Assembly: GCA_934086485.1 (NCBI GenBank)
Contig: CAKOIF010000019.1
Span: 1-28,369 of the forward strand
Length of the DNA: 28,369 nt
DNA from: an uncultured Bacilli bacterium
Lineage (GTDB): Bacteria; Bacillota_I; Bacilli_A; RF39; UBA660
Direction of reading: 5' to 3'
Shown: piece by piece, positions 1 through 7,402 of the stretch
How the letters are laid out: every line of letters begins with the position of its first letter
Position numbering within the stretch: the stretch's first letter is position 1
Program-made: the position numbers and the translations under genes
The notes under the pieces: model-generated
The model's input: the letters and a program-made list of their open reading frames with translations, nothing else
What the model was told of the DNA's origin: nothing
Databases searched by the model: none

Positions 1-70
1 TACAGAAATCATCTTTTAGAATCCATTACTTAATTAGACTTTTTTTATTTAGTCCTTGACAAAGGGTTCA
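1..70 (+). mobile_element. Probable right end of an IS3-family insertion sequence (partial)
   Basis: A reading frame already open at base 1 runs ten residues (YRNHLLESIT) to a TAA at 31-33. IS3/IS150-type OrfB transposases often end shortly after a 'SPxQYR' motif, and this tail fits that pattern. The following AT-rich stretch ends near 67-70 in TTCA. Read on the minus strand it begins TGAACCCTTTGTCAAGG, which resembles IS3-group terminal inverted repeats that begin TGA. Only the edge of the element is visible, so the family call rests on about ten residues and one candidate repeat end. The rest of the transposase would lie upstream of the window. Confidence 0.4.
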
Positions 71-211
71 TTTTATAATTCTATTTGAGTTTTTTTATGA
101 TAAAATATTTCATTAATTTATTTTCATAAGGATAAGTCTATTTAATATAAATTTTTTTATATAATTAATATAATATTATTTATAATTCTTATATATGGTA
201 GGGTATTTTAT

Positions 212-243
212 GCATAGAGCAGCGTGCTTCTAACCATCTGAGC
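212..243 (-). pseudogene. tRNA fragment, D-arm half, inverted
   Basis: Read on the minus strand this stretch reproduces the D-arm and the start of the anticodon arm of the intact tRNA at 307-383: GCTCAG, one change, TGGTTAGA, an extra A, GCACGC, then one change and GCTC. No acceptor stem, T-arm or CCA follows. It is a remnant and not a gene. Together with the fragment at 615-654 it flanks the working tRNA pair with inverted pieces. Apart from this and the IS end, I see nothing supportable in 71-264. Confidence 0.5.
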
Positions 244-264
244 AATATATTTTTAAAAAAGTAG

Positions 265-293
265 TTGATTTTTAGGAAAATATATATTATAAT
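265..293 (+). promoter_or_regulatory. Promoter of the tRNA-Ile2/tRNA-Leu unit
   Basis: TTGATT (265-270) and TATAAT (288-293) are separated by 17 bp, a good housekeeping sigma-A promoter. Transcription would begin close to 300, a few bases before the tRNA acceptor stem at 307. Confidence 0.65.
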
Positions 294-306
294 TTAAATT
301 GTTGTT

Positions 307-383
307 GGACCTCTAGCTCAGTTGGTTAGAGCACGCGGCTCATAACCGTGCGGTCATAGGTTCGAGTCCTATGAGGTCCACCA
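307..383 (+). tRNA. tRNA with CAT anticodon, probably tRNA-Ile2 (lysidine type)
   Basis: Full cloverleaf. The acceptor GGACCTC (307-313) pairs with GAGGTCC (373-379), the discriminator is A380 and CCA is encoded at 381-383. The anticodon loop is CTCATAA with anticodon CAT. Three tRNAs share this anticodon. The initiator is excluded because the first base pair is a normal G-C and the anticodon stem lacks the three consecutive G-C pairs. The GGACCT acceptor start with GGCTCATAACC matches my recollection of Bacillus and Mycoplasma tRNA-Ile(CAU), whose C34 is converted to lysidine by TilS, better than elongator tRNA-Met. The Ile2 identity is an inference; the tRNA itself is certain. Confidence 0.9.
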
Positions 384-389
384 TTTCAT

Positions 390-474
390 GCAGGTATGGC
401 GGAATTGGCAGACGCGTTAGACTTAGGATCTAATGGATTACTCCGTGGGGGTTCAAGTCCCTTTACCTGCACCA
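390..474 (+). tRNA. tRNA-Leu (TAG anticodon)
   Basis: A class II tRNA with a long variable arm. The acceptor GCAGGTA starts at 390 and pairs with TACCTGC (464-470); the discriminator is A471 and CCA is encoded at 472-474. The anticodon arm TTAGA-CTTAGGA-TCTAA gives anticodon TAG, which reads CUN leucine codons. It lies 6 nt after the preceding tRNA and shares its promoter and terminator. Confidence 0.93.
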
Positions 475-487
475 ATAAGATAATTAA

Positions 488-512
488 AATCCCGTATATT
501 CGGGGTTTTTTA
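488..512 (+). terminator. Rho-independent terminator of the tRNA unit
   Basis: The stem ATCCCG/CGGGGT (one G-T pair), with a short AT loop, is followed by a run of T residues, directly after the tRNA-Leu CCA end. Confidence 0.75.
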
Positions 513-614
513 TTGTTCTATTTTCTAAAAAACTATGGTAATTTCCATATTTTCTATGTATTCTATGGTAATTTTTAATTATAAATATTTGTCTGCCATT
601 GATGTCACTACTTG

Positions 615-654
615 AATGGTGGAATTCTCGACCTATGACCGCCGGTTATGAGCC
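615..654 (-). pseudogene. tRNA fragment, anticodon-to-CCA half of the Ile2-like tRNA, inverted
   Basis: On the minus strand this reads GGCTCATAACCG, two changed bases, then CGGTCATAGG, TCGAG and TCCACCATT. It reproduces the anticodon arm, variable loop and 3' end of the tRNA at 307-383, including two bases beyond CCA. About 8-10 nt of the T-arm are missing. It has no acceptor 5' strand and cannot fold as a tRNA. Confidence 0.6.
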
Positions 655-710
655 TTTTTAAAACAGCCAATATTTAAACAAGTTAATAATCTTTAATTAA
701 TTATAATTAA

Positions 711-792
711 TTAAAAAAGAACAATCGATAGTGATTGTTCTTATGGCCGCTAGGTCCAATGATTAACAAATGGGCAGCTAGTGCCTTTGTTT
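711..792 (-). ncRNA. Candidate structured small RNA with its own terminator
   Basis: The transcript would start near 792, downstream (on the minus strand) of a TATAAT at 804-799 and a weak -35 (TTAAAT at 827-822, 17-bp spacing). Its 5' part folds as GATTAA..ACAAA..GGC pairing with GCC..TTTGT..TTAATC. Its 3' end is a perfect 10-bp hairpin (AAGAACAATC at 717-726 pairing with 733-742, 6-nt loop) followed by six T residues, a strong intrinsic terminator. No ribosome-binding site or ORF is seen in it. I do not recognise the family. The rest of the gene-free stretch 513-941 shows only AT-rich sequence, including a duplicated CTATGGTAATTT near 533 and 563. Confidence 0.5.
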
Positions 793-941
793 TTAATCAT
801 TATACTGTATACTATGCAAAAATTTAAGAAAATTTTTTAAATATTATTTTCTTTGGAAATGAAATTAAATAAAATATTTGAACTTGATGTTGATAATAAA
901 TTTTAAGAAGAATATAATAGTCTATATATTTTGGAGGGTTT

Positions 942-1364
942 ATGGATGTTTTAAATGAATATAAGTCATATGTTGGAAATTTTATAGATGATGACAAAGT
1001 AAATGAAATAGTTATAGGATCTTTAATTTTTAAATCTCAACTTGAGGATATGTTTAATGAGCATTTTAAATTAAATGAGGAAGCCTCAATAATGTTATCT
1101 ATTCCTGATGATTTAGATTATGTTTGCACTGGAGATATTACACTAGATACATTAGTACCATTTACATATTATGGCAAATTATTTTATTTTAGCAAATTTA
1201 TAATAATTAAATTATTTTTAGGTATCGCAGATATTTCTTTAGACTATATTGAATATAGTGAACTAAATGAAGAAACAAATCTTTATGAAATGAATGTTGT
1301 TCCAGTAATTAAGATATTAGCAAACAAAAATAACTTTTGCAATGTAAACAAGTGTCAAAGGTAG
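942..1364 (+). CDS. Hypothetical protein, 140 aa
   Basis: I do not recognise this protein. It starts at ATG 942 behind a clear TTGGAGGG ribosome-binding site and has 140 residues. It is acidic, with no signal peptide. One hydrophobic stretch (about residues 74-96, KLFYFSKFIIIKLFLGIADI) could be a buried core or a single membrane segment. The C-terminus is lysine- and asparagine-rich with two Cys near the end (CNVNKC). It precedes tex by about 50 nt on the same strand. A TATAAT-like box lies about 20 nt before the ribosome-binding site. Function unknown. Confidence 0.7.
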   Translation: MDVLNEYKSYVGNFIDDDKVNEIVIGSLIFKSQLEDMFNEHFKLNEEASIMLSIPDDLDYVCTGDITLDTLVPFTYYGKLFYFSKFIIIKLFLGIADISLDYIEYSELNEETNLYEMNVVPVIKILANKNNFCNVNKCQR

Positions 1365-1413
1365 TAGTCAAATACTTCCTTTTTTTGTATAATTGTTTAG
1401 TGAGGTAAAAAAT

Positions 1414-3558
1414 ATGAATGAAAAAATAATAAAAAATATTGCTAGTGATTTGAATGTTAAAGATAGTCAAGTTGCTAGTGCTTTAAAACTTTTGTCCGAG
1501 GGAGCCACGATTCCATTTATCGCAAGATATCGTAAAGAAGTTACTGGTGCTTTAGATGAAGAACAGCTTCGTAAAATAAATGAAGTATATGCTTATGAAG
1601 TAAATCTTTTAGAAAGAAAAGAAAGTGTAATTAAATTAATTGATGAAAAAGGATTACTTACTGATGAACTAAAAGAAAAAATCTTAAATGCTGAAAAACT
1701 TGTTGAAGTTGAGGATCTTTATAGACCATTTAAGGAAAAGAAGAAAACAAAGGCAACTGATGCAATTAATAATGGACTTGAACCACTTGCAAAAATGATA
1801 ATGTCATTTCCTACGAAAGGTGATATTACATCTTTAACCTCAAAGTTTATAAATGATAAAGTTAAAACAGTTGAGGAAGCAGTTACTGGTGCAAGTTATA
1901 TAATCGCCGAGTATATATCAGATAATGCTTATTATCGTAAATGGCTTCGCAGCTTCATATTTAAAAATGGTTTTATAATTTCTAAAAAGAAAAAAGATGC
2001 TGAGGATGAAAAAAAAGTTTATGAAATGTATTATGATTTTAAAGAGGAAGTCTCTAAAATAAAATCATATAGAGTTCTTGCAATTAATCGTGCTGAAAAA
2101 GAAAAAATAGTTACAGTTTCAATTGATGTTGATGATGCTAAAGTTATTTCATTTTTCGAAGAAAAGATAATTAAAAATAAAGAAAGTTTTGTTACAGATA
2201 TTGTAAAAAATGCCACTAAAGATAGTTACAAAAGACTTATATTTCCAAGTGTAGAAAGAGAAATACGTGCAGCATTATCTGAAAAAGCCGAAGATGTTGC
2301 TATTAAAAACTTTAGTGAAAATTTAGAAAATCTACTTTTAACACCACCGATTAAAGATAAGATGGTATTAGGATTTGATCCAGCATATAGAACTGGTTGC
2401 AAACTTGCAGTTTTAAATCCAGTAGGAAAAGTACTTAAAATTGAAAAAATATATCCTCATCCTCCGGTAAATAAATATGAAGAAGCAAAAGCAAAAACAA
2501 TTGACTTAATAAACAAATATAATATTGATATTGTGGCAATTGGTAATGGAACAGCTTCCAGGGAAAGTGAAAAATTTATAAGTGATGTTATAAAATCTAT
2601 TGATAGAAAAGTTGATTATATAATTGTTTCAGAAGCTGGAGCATCTGTTTATAGTGCATCACCACTTGCAATAAAGGAATTTCCTGATTTAGTGGTCGAA
2701 GAAAGAAGTGCAATAAGTATAGGAAGAAGACTTCAAGATGCTTTATCTGAACTTGTAAAAATAACTCCAGAAAGTATCGGCGTAGGTTTATATCAACACG
2801 ATGTTAATGCTAAAAAATTATCATCATCATTAGACTTTGTTGTAACAAGTGCTGTAAATGAAGTTGGTGTAAACATAAATACTGCAAGTCCTTCGCTTTT
2901 AAAATATATATCTGGTCTTACTAAAACATACATTGATAAGATAATAAAATATCGTGAGGAAAAAGGCAAAATTTTATCTCGTGAGGAAGTTTTAAAAAAT
3001 AAATTATTAAGTGAAAAAGTTTATGAACAAGCAATTGGATTTATGAGAGTTGAGGGTGGAAGTAATATATTTGATACAACAGACATTCACCCAGAAAGTT
3101 ATAATATTGCTAAAAAAGTAATGGAAATTTTAAATATAAATGCTGAGGAAATTGGCAAATGCTCTGATAAAGTGAAAAATATAAATGCCAAAGAACTTGC
3201 TAGTAAACTAGGTACAGATGAATATACAATTGATACAATTTTAAAAAGTTTTGCTAAAGCCCATCGTGATCCACGTGATGAAATGGAAAAGCCAATATTA
3301 AAAAGTGATATTTTAGAAATAAAAGATTTAAAAATTGGTGATAAACTTGAAGGAACGGTTCGTAATGTTGTTGACTTTGGTGCTTTCGTAGATATTGGAC
3401 TTCATAATGATGGTCTTATTCATATTTCAAAAATGAGTAAAAATTATATAAAACATCCAAGTGAAGTTTTAAAAGTCGGAGATATTATTAGTGTGTATGT
3501 AATTGGAATTGATAAAGAAAAAGAGAAAGTTCAATTATCACTTTTTAAGGAAGATTAA
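1414..3558 (+). CDS. tex: Tex family RNA-binding transcription accessory protein
   Basis: A 714-aa Tex homologue, close to the usual 720-780 aa length. The domain order is canonical. The N-terminal helical Tex region carries GATIPFIARYRKEVTGALDE at about residues 30-49. The YqgF/RNase H-like domain begins at about residue 317 (MVLGFDPAYRTGCKLAVL). Helix-hairpin-helix repeats start at about residue 481 (VNEVGVNINTASPSLL). A C-terminal S1 RNA-binding domain lies at about residues 642-708 (GTVRNVVDFGAFVDIG). An in-frame TTG at 1393 is less likely than ATG 1414, which follows a GAGGT site at the right distance. Tex binds nucleic acid and RNA polymerase in the cytoplasm and helps transcription and RNA turnover. 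It is followed by a weak hairpin and T-run at 3547-3578. Confidence 0.97.
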   Translation: MNEKIIKNIASDLNVKDSQVASALKLLSEGATIPFIARYRKEVTGALDEEQLRKINEVYAYEVNLLERKESVIKLIDEKGLLTDELKEKILNAEKLVEVEDLYRPFKEKKKTKATDAINNGLEPLAKMIMSFPTKGDITSLTSKFINDKVKTVEEAVTGASYIIAEYISDNAYYRKWLRSFIFKNGFIISKKKKDAEDEKKVYEMYYDFKEEVSKIKSYRVLAINRAEKEKIVTVSIDVDDAKVISFFEEKIIKNKESFVTDIVKNATKDSYKRLIFPSVEREIRAALSEKAEDVAIKNFSENLENLLLTPPIKDKMVLGFDPAYRTGCKLAVLNPVGKVLKIEKIYPHPPVNKYEEAKAKTIDLINKYNIDIVAIGNGTASRESEKFISDVIKSIDRKVDYIIVSEAGASVYSASPLAIKEFPDLVVEERSAISIGRRLQDALSELVKITPESIGVGLYQHDVNAKKLSSSLDFVVTSAVNEVGVNINTASPSLLKYISGLTKTYIDKIIKYREEKGKILSREEVLKNKLLSEKVYEQAIGFMRVEGGSNIFDTTDIHPESYNIAKKVMEILNINAEEIGKCSDKVKNINAKELASKLGTDEYTIDTILKSFAKAHRDPRDEMEKPILKSDILEIKDLKIGDKLEGTVRNVVDFGAFVDIGLHNDGLIHISKMSKNYIKHPSEVLKVGDIISVYVIGIDKEKEKVQLSLFKED

Positions 3559-3593
3559 AAGTCTTTCTTTTTTCATATAATTAATTGGTGATA

Positions 3594-3842
3594 ATGTTGA
3601 ATATTAAAAATACCATAATTGATTTTTTATATGATAAAAAATATTTTATTACAATGTATGAAAACTATTTATATATTTATAATTTTCAAGAAATAATAAC
3701 CCTAACAAATGAACTTATAATGCTTTCTATAGAAAATTTTAAATTAAAAATAACCGGTAATGATTTAAAAATTAAAAAAATAAATAGTAATGAACTTTTA
3801 ATCGAGGGTAATATTATTAACTTAGGTAAAATTTATGAATAG
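3594..3842 (+). CDS. yqfC: YabP/YqfC family sporulation protein
   Basis: A small protein of about 82 residues with the YabP/YqfC pattern: a 'NYLYIYNFQEIITLTNELIML' strand region, then ITGNDLKIKKI and LLIEGNI. It overlaps the following yqfD by 8 nt, the pairing found in spore-forming Bacillota, where both genes belong to the mother-cell sigma-E regulon. The start is uncertain: ATG 3594 sits very close to its GGTGA site, and the next codon, TTG at 3597, is better spaced. The protein is divergent and is assigned as much by its neighbour as by its sequence. Confidence 0.75.
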   Translation: MLNIKNTIIDFLYDKKYFITMYENYLYIYNFQEIITLTNELIMLSIENFKLKITGNDLKIKKINSNELLIEGNIINLGKIYE

Positions 3843-4950
3843 TTATGTTCTTATTAAAAGTAAATTTAAAATAAATGATATTATTATTAAATTAAAACAA
3901 ATTAATGTTGATATATATTTAATATATACAGAAAAAGGTTATACATTTGTTAAGATAAATTATGTAGACTTTGCAAAAGTGCAAAAGTATTATAAATATT
4001 TAAATTTTAAAGTAGTAAGATTTTATGGTAAAAAATATTATTTATTCATTTTAAAAAAATATTATTTAGTATTTGTAAGTTTTATATTAATAATAGCTTT
4101 CGTAACTTTTTTATCTTTTTTTATCGTGGATATTAAAGTAGAAAATGAAAATCCTAAAATAGTAAATTTAGTTATTCAAGAATTATCTAATAATAATATT
4201 GAAAAATTTACCTTTCGAAAAAGTTTTAAAAAAATTGAAAATATTAAGAAAAAAATTAAAAATGATAATAAAGACATAATTGATTTTATTGAAATTGAAA
4301 GAAAAGGTATGATATATATTGTTAAAGTTACTGAAAAAGTTTATGAAAGTAAAAATGAAGAAAAAGAGTATTGCAATGTTTATGCAAAAAAGTCTGGTAT
4401 AGTTAAAATGCTTACAGTTTATAAAGGAACACCTCTTATAAAGCCAGGAAGTTATGTTAAAAAAGGTGATTTAATTGTAAGCGGAGACATCTTTCTTAAT
4501 GAAAATGTTATATCAACAGTATGTGCAAGTGCAAAAGTATATGCAGAAAGCTGGTATAGTGTTAATGAAAAAATACCATTAAAATACACGAAAGATACAG
4601 TTACAAATAAGAAAAGAAATAATTTTATAATTAATTTTAAAGATAAAGACTATGTTATTTTAAAAAATAGACTTAAAAATTTTACCTCAAAAGAAAAACT
4701 ATTATTTTCTGGGTTTGGTATAAAAATATATAAAAGAATAGATTATGAAATACTAAAAAAAGAAGAAAAATATTCCTTAAAAGATGCTGAAAAGAAAGCA
4801 TTGGAGTTAGCAAAAGAAAAAGTGCTTTTATCCCTTGATGAAAAAGATGAAATATTAACAGAAAAGGTTTTACAAAAAAGTATAAATAATAGTATAATGA
4901 ATATAGATATTTTTATTACGACTAAAGAAAATATTGCAACTCTAAGTTAA
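3835..4950 (+). CDS. yqfD: Sporulation protein YqfD
   Basis: 371 aa. A lysine-rich cytoplasmic N-terminal part (residues 1-70) is followed by one membrane segment at about 72-96 (YYLVFVSFILIIAFVTFLSF) and a large C-terminal region. The region after the membrane segment contains the family hallmark block around residues 180-240 (CNVYAKKSGIVKMLTVYKGT, then VKKGDLIVSG). The length and topology match YqfD (about 390 aa). In Bacillus the family is transcribed in the mother cell with yqfC and is linked to spore formation; its mechanism is not well established. Many substitutions to Lys, Ile and Asn reflect the AT-rich genome. It implies the lineage sporulates or recently did. Confidence 0.88.
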   Translation: MNSYVLIKSKFKINDIIIKLKQINVDIYLIYTEKGYTFVKINYVDFAKVQKYYKYLNFKVVRFYGKKYYLFILKKYYLVFVSFILIIAFVTFLSFFIVDIKVENENPKIVNLVIQELSNNNIEKFTFRKSFKKIENIKKKIKNDNKDIIDFIEIERKGMIYIVKVTEKVYESKNEEKEYCNVYAKKSGIVKMLTVYKGTPLIKPGSYVKKGDLIVSGDIFLNENVISTVCASAKVYAESWYSVNEKIPLKYTKDTVTNKKRNNFIINFKDKDYVILKNRLKNFTSKEKLLFSGFGIKIYKRIDYEILKKEEKYSLKDAEKKALELAKEKVLLSLDEKDEILTEKVLQKSINNSIMNIDIFITTKENIATLS

Positions 4951-4959
4951 GGAGGTACT

Positions 4960-5559
4960 ATGATTTCAAATCTACTAAATAGCAGTTTAAAGCATGTTTG
5001 GCAGGCACTTGTTATAATTATTGTTACAGTACTTGCAAGTAGAATTTCATATAAAATATGTAATAAACAAAAGATAGTTTTATATGAAGAATTTTATATA
5101 CTTTTAAGTGTTACATATTTAATTATGCTTTATGAACTTGTTACTAGAGTAGATTATAATACTTTAGGAGGTGGAATAAATATTATTCCATTTGCTGAAA
5201 TACTTAGATATAAAATTAGTAGTCATCTATTTTTACTTAATGTTATTGGTAATATTTTACTATTTGTACCTTTTGGTCTTATTATTTCTTCGTATGTTAA
5301 ACCGGGTAAATTTTATAGTCCTGTGTTAATATCACTTTTGGTAAGCATTACGATTGAGTTTGTTCAGTTAAATATTGGTAGAAGTTTTGATGTTGATGAT
5401 ATTATTTTAAATACTATTGGAGCAACATTTGGTTATTTAATTTATAAACTTATTAATAAAATGACAATTTTTAAGAAAAAATACATTAATTATTTGATTT
5501 GCATAGGAATTTTAGTTATAATATTATTGTATTTTTTGAAGGTTATGGGGAATGTATGA
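4960..5559 (+). CDS. VanZ family membrane protein
   Basis: 199 aa with four to five hydrophobic segments. The VanZ core is visible: a NIIPFAEIL segment at about residue 73, NVIGNILLFVPFGLI at about 93-107, then SITIEFVQLNIGRSFDVDDIILNTIGA. VanZ-like proteins are named after a teicoplanin-resistance gene, but most chromosomal members have no proven role. The gene sits 9 nt after yqfD behind AAGGAGGT and overlaps ybeY by the sequence ATGA. In Bacillus, phoH and pgpH occupy this position, so a replacement or insertion is apparent here. Confidence 0.88.
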   Translation: MISNLLNSSLKHVWQALVIIIVTVLASRISYKICNKQKIVLYEEFYILLSVTYLIMLYELVTRVDYNTLGGGINIIPFAEILRYKISSHLFLLNVIGNILLFVPFGLIISSYVKPGKFYSPVLISLLVSITIEFVQLNIGRSFDVDDIILNTIGATFGYLIYKLINKMTIFKKKYINYLICIGILVIILLYFLKVMGNV

Positions 5560-6002
5560 ATAAATTTAAAATAACAGATACAGTAAATTATAAAAAATAT
5601 GGTATAGTAAAAAAAGTATTAAAAAGATGTTTAAAAATGGAAGGTGTTCAAAACTCTTTTTTTGAAGTCATTTTAGTGGATAATGAAACTATTCAAAAAA
5701 TTAATAAAGAGTACCGAGGTATTGATAGAGTAACTGATGTAATATCATTTGCTTTTGAGGATAATGATAAAGATTTGTATAATGGAATTAGGATGCTCGG
5801 AGAAATTTACATATGCATTCCAAGAATGAAAGAACAAGCAGTAATGTATGGACATTCTGAAACTAGAGAGATTGCCTTTTTAGCGGTTCATGGGCTATTA
5901 CATTTGCTTGGCTATGATCATACAAAATCAAAAGAAGAAGAAAAAATAATGTTTGGGAAACAGGAGTTGGTATTAAATGGATTTAATAAAACGAAAAGGT
6001 GA
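5556..6002 (+). CDS. ybeY: Endoribonuclease YbeY (rRNA maturation factor)
   Basis: 148 aa from ATG 5556, which overlaps the vanZ stop as ATGA. An upstream in-frame start at 5499 would lie inside vanZ and is rejected. The zinc-binding signature HGLLHLLGYDH is present near residues 111-121, and TDVISFAF lies near residue 60. YbeY is a metal-dependent RNase needed for 16S rRNA 3'-end maturation and ribosome quality control. The neighbours dgkA, era, yqzL and recO repeat the conserved Bacillota order. Confidence 0.96.
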   Translation: MNKFKITDTVNYKKYGIVKKVLKRCLKMEGVQNSFFEVILVDNETIQKINKEYRGIDRVTDVISFAFEDNDKDLYNGIRMLGEIYICIPRMKEQAVMYGHSETREIAFLAVHGLLHLLGYDHTKSKEEEKIMFGKQELVLNGFNKTKR

Positions 6003-6375
6003 AAAAGTAGGACCTATTAAAGATGTAATTCATAAATTTAAATATTCATTTCAAGGATTTTTATATTGTTATACACACGAAACAAGTTTTATATTTGAAA
6101 CTATTGGTGTTATAGCGATAATTATATTTGGCATTATTTTTAAAATTACTTTCATGCAATGGATTTTTGCACTTATAAGTATGCTTTTAATAATGGAGAT
6201 AGAGTTTTTAAATACAGCAGTTGAGGCAACAGTGGACCTTGTTACACAAGAGTATCATCCACTTGCAAAAATAGCTAAAGATTGTGGTTCTGCCGCAACA
6301 TGTATGGCTACATTTATGGCTTTAATTGTTAATAGTATTATTTTTATTCCTTATATTATAGAACTATTTAAGTAG
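5977..6375 (+). CDS. dgkA: Diacylglycerol/undecaprenol kinase
   Basis: 132 aa, small integral membrane kinase of the DgkA family. It has three hydrophobic helices and the conserved block EIEFLNTAVEATVDL at about residues 74-88, followed by HPLAKIAKDCGSAA, which carry the catalytic Glu and Asp and the metal-binding residues. Gram-positive members phosphorylate undecaprenol, recycling the peptidoglycan lipid carrier. It overlaps the end of ybeY by 26 nt, so the two are translationally coupled. A DUF368 lipid-carrier transporter gene lies at 20982-21827. Confidence 0.94.
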   Translation: MDLIKRKGEKVGPIKDVIHKFKYSFQGFLYCYTHETSFIFETIGVIAIIIFGIIFKITFMQWIFALISMLLIMEIEFLNTAVEATVDLVTQEYHPLAKIAKDCGSAATCMATFMALIVNSIIFIPYIIELFK

Positions 6376-6382
6376 GTTTATT

Positions 6383-7267
6383 ATGCGAAGTGGATTTGTA
6401 AGTTTAATAGGAAGACCAAATGTAGGTAAATCTACACTTCTTAATGCATTAATTAATGAAAAAATTGCGATAACTTCGGATAAAGCTGGTACAACAAGAA
6501 ATGTAATTCAAGGTATTTATAATGAAAAAGATTATCAAATAGTTTTTGTTGATACTCCAGGTATTGCTAAACCAATTAATAGACTAGGTAGAGTACTTAA
6601 TAAAAAAGCAAAAGAAATGGTTGATGATGTTGATGCAATACTTTTTGTAATTGATGGAAAAAAAGGTATTGGTCCTGGTGATAAATATATCTTAAATATG
6701 CTTAAAACAGTTGAATTACCTGTTATTTTAGTTATAAATAAGATTGATCAAATATCTGATGAAATACTTCTTTATACAATAAATGAATATAAAGATTTAT
6801 ATCCATTTTCAGATATCGTACCAGTGTCTGCGGTTACTCATGATAATACAAATAGATTAATTAAGGTTATAAAAAAATATTTAACTGATGAAGTAAAATA
6901 TTATGATGATGATATGATTACCTCGAATACAATGAGTTTTATGGTCGGAGAAATTGTTCGTGAAAAACTTTTAAATGATACTATTGAAGAAGTACCTCAT
7001 TCAATTGCTTGTAACTGTATTGGTTACCATGAGAAAAAAGATGTTGTTAATATTTTAGTTGATATAATCGTAGACCGTGATTCAATAAAAAAAATAGTTA
7101 TTGGTAAAGGTGGAAGTAGACTTAAAAAAGTTGGTATTGAGGCACGCGAGGAAATAGAAAGATTAGTAGGTAAGAAAGTTTATATAGAACTTTATGTTAA
7201 AACAATTAAGAATTGGAAAGATAAAGAAAAGTACTTATTAGAATTAGGTTATTTAAATAATGAATAA
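6383..7267 (+). CDS. era: GTPase Era
   Basis: 294 aa, the usual Era length. The G domain has G1 GRPNVGKS (residues 10-17), G3 DTPG, G4 NKID and a G5-like SAV. The C-terminal KH domain carries IGKGGSRLKKVG and ends in KTIKNWKDKEKYLLELGY. Era binds the 3' end of 16S rRNA and assists 30S assembly; YbeY, encoded just upstream, acts on the same rRNA end. The ATG at 6383 follows dgkA by 7 nt. Confidence 0.98.
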   Translation: MRSGFVSLIGRPNVGKSTLLNALINEKIAITSDKAGTTRNVIQGIYNEKDYQIVFVDTPGIAKPINRLGRVLNKKAKEMVDDVDAILFVIDGKKGIGPGDKYILNMLKTVELPVILVINKIDQISDEILLYTINEYKDLYPFSDIVPVSAVTHDNTNRLIKVIKKYLTDEVKYYDDDMITSNTMSFMVGEIVREKLLNDTIEEVPHSIACNCIGYHEKKDVVNILVDIIVDRDSIKKIVIGKGGSRLKKVGIEAREEIERLVGKKVYIELYVKTIKNWKDKEKYLLELGYLNNE

Positions 7268-7311
7268 AATTTTATATTTTTCATCAATATATAATTAGAA
7301 AGGATGAAAAT

Positions 7312-7401
7312 ATGAAAGCAAAAGAGGCTTGGGATAAATTTAAAAATTCTGGCAAAATTGAAGATTATCTAAATTACAAAAAAGAAAGTAAAGGAAAATA
7401 A
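7312..7401 (+). CDS. yqzL: YqzL-like small protein, 29 aa
   Basis: A 29-codon ORF behind AGAAAGGATG. The peptide MKAKEAWDKFKNSGKIEDYL continues NYKKESKGK. The pattern W-x-x-F-x-x-(S/T)-G-x-(I/V)-x-x-Y-L-x-Y-K matches YqzL, and the position between era and recO is exactly that of yqzL in Bacillus. Its function is unknown. It ends one base before the recO start, so the two are likely translationally coupled. Confidence 0.85.
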   Translation: MKAKEAWDKFKNSGKIEDYLNYKKESKGK

Positions 7402-7402
7402 T

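Noticed and set aside
56..79. TTGACA and TATAAT resembling a strong promoter
   Set aside because: The spacing is only 12 bp and TTGACA lies in the probable IS end repeat.
396..578. 60-aa ORF across the tRNA-Leu region
   Set aside because: Its first half is the tRNA-Leu sequence and the rest runs through the terminator; no ribosome-binding site.
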